The notes under the pieces are model-generated. The model saw only the letters and a list, made by a program, of their open reading frames with translations, did no database searches and was not told the DNA's origin. From Marinilabilia sp. UBA5340 (GTDB lineage: Bacteria; Bacteroidota; Bacteroidia; Bacteroidales; Marinilabiliaceae): a stretch of DNA of 24,539 nt. A program made the translations under genes and the position numbers. The stretch is taken from assembly GCA_002411085.1 (NCBI GenBank), contig DHQK01000168.1:1-24539 (forward strand). The letters run 5' to 3'. Below are positions 16,589 through 22,553 of this stretch, piece by piece (positions within the stretch are counted from its first letter, which is position 1; each line of letters opens with the position of its first letter).

Positions 16589-17281
16589 TTATTTTAACAG
16601 CGCTGCTTTTTTCTTTAGTATTTCCATTCCGCGGGTGGCATTTTCATGAATTACCGCAATGTTGGGAGATGAGGTATATCCAGGGGAACCCGGATCAATG
16701 ATAAATACCGGAATATCCTTCGGAGCAAAATCGATGAGTCCGGCAGCGGGATATACTGAAAGCGAGGTGCCTATTATCAGAAAGATGTCGGCTGTAGCCA
16801 CGATATCAGCAGCTTCAGAAATGGCTTCCACTGGTTCACCAAACCAAACGATGTGTGGGCGCAACTGTGATCCTCTTTCACAAACATCTCCTTCTTTTAA
16901 TTCCCAATGATCCATTTCATAGATTAATTCGGGGTCAATTGTACTTCGAACCTTTTTTAGTTCGCCGTGAAGATGCAATACGTTTTTGCTGCCTGCACGT
17001 TCATGAAGATCATCCACATTCTGGGTAATGATGCGGACATCAAAGTCATTCTCCATTTCGGCCAGCAGGTAGTGGGCTGAATTGGGTTTGCATTCAAAGA
17101 GTTGTTTTCGTCGCTGATTGTAGAAATCCAGTACCAGCTTGCGGTTGCTTTCCCATGCCTGTGGGGATGCAACTTCGGTGACATCATATTGTTCCCAGAG
17201 TCCGCCCATGTCACGAAATGTTTTGATGCCGCTTTCTGCGCTGATGCCCGATCCGGATAGTACGATTAGTTTTTTTCTCAT
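16589..17281 (-). CDS. Sir2-family NAD-dependent protein deacylase (class III, CobB-like)
   Basis: 230 residues. NAD-binding marks are G-S-G-I-S-A-E-S-G-I (10-19), F-R-D, T-Q-N-V-D-D-L-H (86-93) and G-T-S-L-S-V-Y-P-A. The catalytic histidine is His105 in L-H-G-E-L. Tyr54-x-x-Arg57 matches the Y-x-x-R pair that gives SIRT5 and E. coli CobB activity on succinyl and malonyl lysine, so desuccinylation is a reasonable prediction. The two C-x-x-C zinc pairs expected after H-G-E-L are missing: only Cys134 lies in that segment. Related Bacteroidota sirtuins also seem to lack them, so this is probably a lineage trait rather than decay. Convergent with atpG and divergent from dnaG. Confidence 0.93.
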   Translation of the reverse strand: MRKKLIVLSGSGISAESGIKTFRDMGGLWEQYDVTEVASPQAWESNRKLVLDFYNQRRKQLFECKPNSAHYLLAEMENDFDVRIITQNVDDLHERAGSKNVLHLHGELKKVRSTIDPELIYEMDHWELKEGDVCERGSQLRPHIVWFGEPVEAISEAADIVATADIFLIIGTSLSVYPAAGLIDFAPKDIPVFIIDPGSPGYTSSPNIAVIHENATRGMEILKKKAALLK

Positions 17282-17380
17282 GATGGCAATGGTAAAATGA
17301 AAAATTTAAAAATAAACCATATCCTCTGGAAAAGGAAATGATGGACAACTGATTTTTTATAACTTTGACAACCACATAAA

Positions 17381-17388
17381 TATTTTTG
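17381..17388 (+). promoter_or_regulatory. dnaG: Possible -7 box of the dnaG promoter
   Basis: TATTTTTG is a full match to TAnnTTTG, 24 bases before the dnaG start codon. A TTTG lies at 17364-17367, but its 13-base spacing is shorter than the usual 19-21. It sits in the 131-base divergent gap between the sirtuin gene and dnaG. Confidence 0.4.
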
Positions 17389-17404
17389 CACGAATAAATC
17401 TACA

Positions 17405-17411
17405 GGGGGAG
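17405..17411 (+). promoter_or_regulatory. dnaG: Strong G-rich ribosome-binding site of dnaG
   Basis: GGGGGAG ends one base before the ATG at 17413. It stands out because most genes here show little Shine-Dalgarno sequence. The spacing is tighter than the usual five to nine bases, so its real contribution is uncertain. Confidence 0.35.
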
Positions 17412-17412
17412 A

Positions 17413-19395
17413 ATGATTGATAAGGGTACCATAGACAAGGTAATGGAAACAGCTCAGGGACAGATTACAGAAGTGGTCTCGGAGTTTGTTAATCTTAAAA
17501 GACGTGGGATAAATTATATCGGTCATTGTCCTTTTCATAATGAAAAAACCCCTTCTTTCATTGTCTCTCCCCACAAAGGTATATATAAATGCTTTGGTTG
17601 CGGAAAAGGTGGCAATGCGGTCAATTTCCTGATGGATCATGAACAGATTTCTTTTATCGAAGCCATCAAGATATTGGGCAAAAAATTTCATATCCATATA
17701 GAGGAAAAAGAGTTGACCCCCGAAGAGATGGCCCATCAAAACGATCGGGAAAGTATGCTCGTGGTTACCAATTTTGCGGCCGGCTATTTTTCGGACCGAC
17801 TCCATAAATCGGATGAAGGTAAATCAGTGGGGTTAGGATACTTCAGAGAACGAAAATTCCGCGACGACATCATTCAGAAGTTTCAATTGGGTTATTCACC
17901 TGAGACCAAAGATGCTTTTACCAAAGAAGCACTTAGACAAGGGTATAAGCTCGGGTTTCTGGAAAAAACAGGGCTCACAATTGTACGGGAGGATTATAAA
18001 GCAGATCGTTTCCGGGGAAGAGTGATTTTTCCGATTCACAGCCTCGCAGGCAAGGTAATTGGCTTTGGAGGCCGGGTATTGCGTACCGATGCAAAAACAG
18101 CCAAATACCTTAATTCTCCTGAGTCGGAGATTTACCATAAAAGCCGCGTACTTTATGGTATGTATCAGGCGCGGCAGGAAATAGCCCGGCAGGATAAGTG
18201 TATTTTGGTTGAGGGTTATACCGATGTTTTATCATTCCATCAGGCCGGCATCAGTAATGTCGTGGCTTCTTCGGGTACGGCTTTGACACCCGATCAGATA
18301 CGTCTCATCGCCCGTTTTTCAAAAAACCTTACCATTATTTTTGATGGTGATGCCGCCGGAATAAAAGCCTCTTTGCGGGGAATTGACCTGGTGCTGGAGG
18401 AAGGTCTCAATGTGAAGGTGCTATTACTGCCTGATGGAGAGGATCCCGACTCTTATGCCAAGAAACTGGGTGGAGAAGCGCTTCGCGAATACATCCAAAA
18501 GTATGAAACTGATTTTATTCGGTTTAAGACCGGGTTGTTGATGGAAGAATCGAAAGATGACCCCATAGGCAGAGCACGTTTGGTGCAGGATATTGTACGA
18601 ACGATTTCGGTGATTCCCGATTCCATTACCCGTACGGAATATGTCAAAGATTGCAGCAGCCTGATGAAAGTGGAAGAGCAGGTGCTTTACATGGAAATTG
18701 GAAAACTTCGCAAAAAGCGACAAGAAGATGCTTCCAAAAGATCCAGCTACGACAGGCCTCCGGTTCAGGCTTCCGGTTCTGCAGCTGGTGCTCTGCGTCC
18801 AGGGACAGACCAGCTGGTTGCGAGGGCTGCATCATCCTCATCCAATCCTTTTGAAACAGAAGAGCGGGAGGTATTGCGCTTTTTGTTGAAATACGGGGAT
18901 ACATCCATGGGAGAGTTTGAGTTTGAAGAAGGAAACAGGGAAGTGACAGTGGGTGAGTATATCGTTAGTGAATTGCGCCAGGATGAACTGGAGAGTGTCA
19001 ATCCTTTGTACAATAAAATGATGGAGCTGTATGAAGAGAATTTCCGGAAGGAGAATTTTTCATCCTCCGGGTTTTTTGTGTCCAGTTCCGATAGCCAAAT
19101 CAGCAGTCTGGCGACGGATCTGATAGCACGTGAATATTCATTGAGCAGAATCCACAGTAAACTGGGTGTGGTTTCTACCGAGGAGGATATGCTGGATGAT
19201 TTGGTTCCTAAAGTGGTGACTGAATTGAAGTGGAGAAAAGTTAAAGTTTTGCTGGAAGAAAAGCGCCAGCAACTCAAAAAAGCAGAGGAGGAAAAGAACC
19301 AGGAGAAATTTTTGGAGCTCCTGCAGGAATTGAATAATCTGCAACAGGCATTTATATATATATCAAAAGCATTGGGAAACAGGACGGTTGTTTGA
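17413..19395 (+). CDS. dnaG: DNA primase
   Basis: 660 residues, a normal length. The N-terminal zinc ribbon has Cys39-x2-His42 and Cys60-x2-Cys63 (C-P-F-H, then C-F-G-C). The catalytic core holds the R-G-R-V-I-F-P-I segment and a TOPRIM fold with Glu267 (V-E-G-Y-T-D) and Asp311/Asp313 (F-D-G-D-A-A-G). A low-complexity Ser/Ala/Pro linker at about 440-480 separates it from the helical C-terminal domain that binds the replicative helicase DnaB. The enzyme makes RNA primers for lagging-strand synthesis. It has its own promoter-like box and is not in an rpsU-dnaG-rpoD arrangement. Confidence 0.97.
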   Translation: MIDKGTIDKVMETAQGQITEVVSEFVNLKRRGINYIGHCPFHNEKTPSFIVSPHKGIYKCFGCGKGGNAVNFLMDHEQISFIEAIKILGKKFHIHIEEKELTPEEMAHQNDRESMLVVTNFAAGYFSDRLHKSDEGKSVGLGYFRERKFRDDIIQKFQLGYSPETKDAFTKEALRQGYKLGFLEKTGLTIVREDYKADRFRGRVIFPIHSLAGKVIGFGGRVLRTDAKTAKYLNSPESEIYHKSRVLYGMYQARQEIARQDKCILVEGYTDVLSFHQAGISNVVASSGTALTPDQIRLIARFSKNLTIIFDGDAAGIKASLRGIDLVLEEGLNVKVLLLPDGEDPDSYAKKLGGEALREYIQKYETDFIRFKTGLLMEESKDDPIGRARLVQDIVRTISVIPDSITRTEYVKDCSSLMKVEEQVLYMEIGKLRKKRQEDASKRSSYDRPPVQASGSAAGALRPGTDQLVARAASSSSNPFETEEREVLRFLLKYGDTSMGEFEFEEGNREVTVGEYIVSELRQDELESVNPLYNKMMELYEENFRKENFSSSGFFVSSSDSQISSLATDLIAREYSLSRIHSKLGVVSTEEDMLDDLVPKVVTELKWRKVKVLLEEKRQQLKKAEEEKNQEKFLELLQELNNLQQAFIYISKALGNRTVV

Positions 19396-19428
19396 TGGTT
19401 TTCTATTTATAAAATTGTAATTCTGATT

Positions 19429-19911
19429 ATGAGAACATTTACGCACGAGGATAAAACCTTTATTGAAGATGTGATTTCACAATGTGATATTTGCTTTGCT
19501 GCTGTCATTGATGAAAACGGGCTGCCCTATAGTGTGCCTATGAATTTTGGGTATTATGATGGTGTTTTTTACCTTCACAGTGCTCCTGAAGGTAGAATTG
19601 TCAGGGCCTTGGAAAAGAATAATCATATTTGTCTTACGTTTAATGTGGGGCAGGAGCTTGCTTTTCAGCATCCTAAAGTGGCCTGTAGTTACCGTATGAA
19701 AGCCAAGAGTGTGGTGGCAGAAGGAACAGTGTCTTTTGAGGAAGATCTGGAAATCAAGCGTCAGGCACTGGATCATATTATGAAGCAATACAGCGATAAG
19801 CATTTTGAATACAATGATCCTGCAGTGAAGAATGTAAAGATCTGGCGTATTGATGTAACGCATATTTCCTGTAAAGAGTTTGGTGCGCCACATGATGCCT
19901 ATAAAAGATAA
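19429..19911 (+). CDS. PNPOx-like flavin-binding protein (NimA-related)
   Basis: 160 residues, matching the pyridoxamine 5'-phosphate oxidase-like split-barrel family. Visible family pattern: A-A-V-I-D-E-N-G-L-P-Y-S-V-P-M-N-F-G-Y near residue 30, Y-L-H-S-A-P-E-G-R-I for flavin phosphate contact, and Y-R-M-K-A-K-S-V-V-A-E-G-T-V. This is the subgroup that includes the 5-nitroimidazole-resistance Nim proteins, but membership alone does not imply resistance; most relatives have no known substrate. It lies 33 bases after dnaG and 37 bases before the next gene, so the three may share a transcript. Confidence 0.85.
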   Translation: MRTFTHEDKTFIEDVISQCDICFAAVIDENGLPYSVPMNFGYYDGVFYLHSAPEGRIVRALEKNNHICLTFNVGQELAFQHPKVACSYRMKAKSVVAEGTVSFEEDLEIKRQALDHIMKQYSDKHFEYNDPAVKNVKIWRIDVTHISCKEFGAPHDAYKR

Positions 19912-19948
19912 AAAATTAATCTGTTTCTCTGCCTGAATTTTTCAAGTT

Positions 19949-21181
19949 ATGGTGTTAAACTACATCTGGATTGCCTTTTTTCTGATTGCCTTCGTGGTGG
20001 CCCTGATTAAGCTTATATTTTTTCAGGATTTGGAAGTGTTTTCTAACATCATGAATGCAACTTTCGATTATGCCAAAACAGGTTTTGAAATCTCTTTGGG
20101 GCTTACCGGAGTTTTAACATTGTGGCTGGGACTGATGCGAATTGGAGAAAAGGGTGGAATGGTAGCGGCCATGTCCAGAATTATCGGACCCTTTTTCAGA
20201 CAGATTTTTCCTACACTTCCCAAAGATCACCCTGCTTACGGATCCATGATGATGAATATTGCTGCCAACATGCTTGGGTTGGATAATGCTGCAACTCCCA
20301 TGGGGCTCAAGGCGATGAAAGAATTGCAGACGGCTAACGATAGAAAAGATACTGCCTCCAATGCCCAGATTATGTTTCTGGTGCTGAACACCTCCGGACT
20401 CACCATTATTCCAGTGTCCATTATGGTCTACAGGGCCGAAATGGGGGCTGCTAATCCTGCCGATATTTTCCTGCCCATCTTGCTGGCCACATTTTTTAGT
20501 ACTATTGTGGGATTAATTGCTGTTGCTGTAGCCCAAAAAATTAATCTGCTCAATAGGGTAGTAATAGCTTATCTGGGAGGACTTGGACTTTTTGTGGGAG
20601 CTGTAATTTACGGACTTTCATTGCTCGACAGGGAACAAATCCGGATTGTTTCATTGCTAACGGCCAATATTATTCTTTTCTCTATTATTGTCACCTTCAT
20701 CATTATGGCCGTAATTCGAAAAGTCAATGTCTACGAATCGTTTATCGAAGGGGCTAAAGACGGCTTTTTTATTGCTGTAAAAATTATTCCTTACCTGATT
20801 GCGATACTTGTTGGTATTGGTGTTTTTCGGGCTGCCGGGGCCATGGAAGTTCTCATTGATGGAATTGCATGGGGAATCAGTGCAGTAGGTCTTAATACTG
20901 ATTTTGTGGGTGCTTTGCCCACCGCTCTGATGAAACCTCTTAGCGGCAGCGGAGCCAGGGGAATGATGGTGGATGCGATGAACCTTCACGGGGCCGACTC
21001 ATTTGTGGGACGTATTGCCAGTACCGTTCAGGGGGCTACCGATACCACCTTCTATGTCATTGCAGTGTACTTTGGATCCGTAGGGATAAAGAAAACCCGG
21101 CACGCCGTAGTTTGTGGTCTTATTGCTGATTTTGCCGGTATCATTGCTGCAATCCTGTTGGGGTACCTCTTTTTTGGATAG
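19949..21181 (+). CDS. SpmA-SpmB fused nucleoside-recognition membrane protein
   Basis: 410 residues with about ten hydrophobic helices. It joins in one chain the two proteins SpmA and SpmB, named from spore maturation in Bacillus. The first half has N-I-A-A-N-M-L-G-L-D-N-A-A-T-P-M-G (103-119). The second has the matching P-L-S-G-S-G-A-R-G-M (330-339). Both are gate-domain motifs of the nucleoside-recognition superfamily. The organism shows no sign of sporulation, and this fusion is widespread outside spore formers, so a transport role is likely but the substrate is unknown. The gene is convergent with the methyltransferase, 35 bases apart. Confidence 0.9.
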   Translation: MVLNYIWIAFFLIAFVVALIKLIFFQDLEVFSNIMNATFDYAKTGFEISLGLTGVLTLWLGLMRIGEKGGMVAAMSRIIGPFFRQIFPTLPKDHPAYGSMMMNIAANMLGLDNAATPMGLKAMKELQTANDRKDTASNAQIMFLVLNTSGLTIIPVSIMVYRAEMGAANPADIFLPILLATFFSTIVGLIAVAVAQKINLLNRVVIAYLGGLGLFVGAVIYGLSLLDREQIRIVSLLTANIILFSIIVTFIIMAVIRKVNVYESFIEGAKDGFFIAVKIIPYLIAILVGIGVFRAAGAMEVLIDGIAWGISAVGLNTDFVGALPTALMKPLSGSGARGMMVDAMNLHGADSFVGRIASTVQGATDTTFYVIAVYFGSVGIKKTRHAVVCGLIADFAGIIAAILLGYLFFG

Positions 21182-21216
21182 AAGTGGTACGGAAAGGCTT
21201 ACCTAAAGACAATTTC

Positions 21217-21792
21217 TCATAATTTGGTTCCCAACACTCCCAGATGATCGGTAAAATCTTCGGTGGTTTTGATATTGGAAAAGTCGGCATCCAACATTAA
21301 AGAGGTGATGGTGGCTTCATCCATCCTGTGTTCCAAAGGTGGACCCGATTCCGTTGCTTCAGCTTTTTTAGCCCAGTCGATAATCAATAACTTCCCATTG
21401 GGCTTGAGAACCCGTTTGATCTCTTTAAGCAGTAAATAGGGCTTCCTGAGTTCATGCAGCAGGTTGATCATCCAAACAACATCCATTGAGTCATCGGCGG
21501 TTGGAAGTTGGTTTTCGACCATTAAATGGGGCGTAATCTGACTGTATTCCGGCAGGTTGCTGCGCATCTCCTCTACCATGATGGGTTCAATATCAAAAGC
21601 ATCAATTCTGGCTTTTGGAACCAGATTTCCCAAAGCGGCAGTGATAAAAGCGGTTCCTGCTCCGATATCCATAATGCTTAACGGGTGTTTATAGTCAATA
21701 AACTCCCATATCTTTTTAGGGTTTAGTTTTTCCAAACGATTGGGATCATTCAGCTTTTGTCGGAATTCAGGATTAAATTTTTTGTCTTCCAT
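21217..21792 (-). CDS. Class I SAM-dependent methyltransferase
   Basis: 191 residues from the ATG at 21792. An upstream in-frame ATG at 21861 would add 23 residues that do not look like the family, so I prefer the shorter form. Motif I is D-I-G-A-G-T (42-47), and the acidic ribose ligand lies in F-D-I-E-P (66-70). Motif II is W-M-I-N-L-L-H-E-L, and post-motif L-K-P-N-G-K-L-L-I-I-D-W is at 129-140. It belongs to the UbiE/Methyltransf_11-like group. The substrate cannot be told, since such enzymes act on quinones, arsenite, small molecules and others, and the neighbours do not help. Convergent with the SpmA-SpmB gene. Confidence 0.85.
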   Translation of the reverse strand: MEDKKFNPEFRQKLNDPNRLEKLNPKKIWEFIDYKHPLSIMDIGAGTAFITAALGNLVPKARIDAFDIEPIMVEEMRSNLPEYSQITPHLMVENQLPTADDSMDVVWMINLLHELRKPYLLLKEIKRVLKPNGKLLIIDWAKKAEATESGPPLEHRMDEATITSLMLDADFSNIKTTEDFTDHLGVLGTKL

Positions 21793-21937
21793 AAGTGTAT
21801 TTTGGTGCTTCAACAGATTCTTAAAATTTTCCGGGAAATGATCCCGGTAAAAAATAAACAATTAAAGGGACATCATGTTTGAGCGGGTAGAGAATTATAC
21901 ACTTTACGTTCTCCACAAAAAAGTATATATTTAGTAT

Positions 21938-22272
21938 CTGTTTAAAAATAGAATAAAAATTTTTCTAACACAGAGAAATAATTGAGTGGCTTATTTGAAA
22001 TGAAACGAGTCTCGAAAATTCGGGACTCATTCCATCCGATCTTAATAATTATTTTTTATACGGATGAACAAAAAGTATGAGCTTCGACATTATGCGAATC
22101 CACCGATAAAGAGAAGACCCAGAGGTCAAAGAGAACAAAATTACAAAGCGATTTTTGGCTCCGTGTTCTCTGTGGTTACTCAATTGGTATGCTTACAATG
22201 TGTATAACATTATATGATTGAAAGACAGTATATGAGCACTATTATTTTATTCTCTGTGTAAAATTTAAACAG
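21938..22272. repeat. Imperfect terminal inverted repeats enclosing about 335 bases (MITE-like)
   Basis: CTGTTTAAA (21938-21946) and ACACAGAGAA (21968-21977) on the left occur in reverse complement, in mirror order, on the right as TTCTCTGTGT (22250-22259) and TTTAAACAG (22264-22272). The left copy has a longer spacer (21 bases versus four). A nested pair, AATTGAGT (21980-21987) and ACTCAATT (22178-22185), adds to the symmetry. No coding capacity lies inside. It could be a decayed non-autonomous element or a structured intergenic repeat; AT-rich chance pairing is possible. Confidence 0.4.
22007..22028. repeat. Hairpin GAGTCTCGAA / TTCGGGACTC
   Basis: Two ten-base arms, 22007-22016 and 22019-22028, pair with a single mismatch (a G-U wobble in plus-strand RNA). 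A second possible stem, CATCCG (22033-22038) with CGGATG (22061-22066), follows and encloses a T-run. It lies upstream of both flanking genes rather than after one, so it is not an ordinary terminator of either. Confidence 0.5.
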
Positions 22273-22310
22273 TTTCTTATAGTATTCTCACATTTACAAA
22301 TTGTTGCACT

Positions 22311-22553
22311 ATGGAAGAATCAAAAAAGGATAAAAGCAAAAAGAAAAAAAATGGTGCCTGGACCATTGGATGGGGTTGGATGATAACTGTACCAGCGCTT
22401 GCCTTTTTATCCTGGGCTACAAAAAAAGGGATAAAAGATGCACTTGAAGAGGAACACCCATCGCCGCTCAATTTGCTTAAAGAACGATATGTCAAAGGTG
22501 AAATCGACCGGAATGAATATGAAGAAAAACTCCGTGATATCATGTCTTCATGA
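22311..22553 (+). CDS. Small membrane protein with C-terminal SHOCT domain
   Basis: 80 residues. A lysine-rich start (K-K-D-K-S-K-K-K-K) leads into one hydrophobic helix (about 16-36), giving a cytoplasm-in N-terminus by the positive-inside rule. Residues 52-78 (N-L-L-K-E-R-Y-V-K-G-E-I, then Y-E-E-K-L) match the SHOCT motif, a short C-terminal helix pair found on many unrelated small bacterial proteins and thought to mediate oligomer contacts. The specific role is unknown. Its stop codon interlocks with that of the convergent kinase gene. Confidence 0.8.
   Translation: MEESKKDKSKKKKNGAWTIGWGWMITVPALAFLSWATKKGIKDALEEEHPSPLNLLKERYVKGEIDRNEYEEKLRDIMSS

Larger units (their letters stand above)
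21862..22310. other. 449-base gene-free stretch with repeats
   Basis: No convincing coding region is visible on either strand between the methyltransferase and the SHOCT protein gene. The stretch is AT-rich. It holds the imperfect inverted repeats at 21938-22272, a hairpin at 22007-22028, and three copies of TTCTCTGTG (one inverted). The promoters of the two flanking genes should lie here, but no well-spaced Bacteroidota pattern stands out. Confidence 0.55.

Noticed and set aside
16598..16605. CAGCGCTG palindrome followed by T-run as a terminator for atpG
   Set aside because: The palindrome is only eight bases, cannot form a stem with a loop, and lies inside the end of the sirtuin coding sequence.
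18765..19277. Minus-strand open frame of 170 codons inside dnaG
   Set aside because: It is Ser-rich shadow sequence opposite the dnaG linker and C-terminal domain; no motif and no start signal.
21793..21861. Longer N-terminus for the methyltransferase starting at 21861
   Set aside because: The extra 23 residues do not resemble the family, and the Met at 21792 begins a plausible protein.
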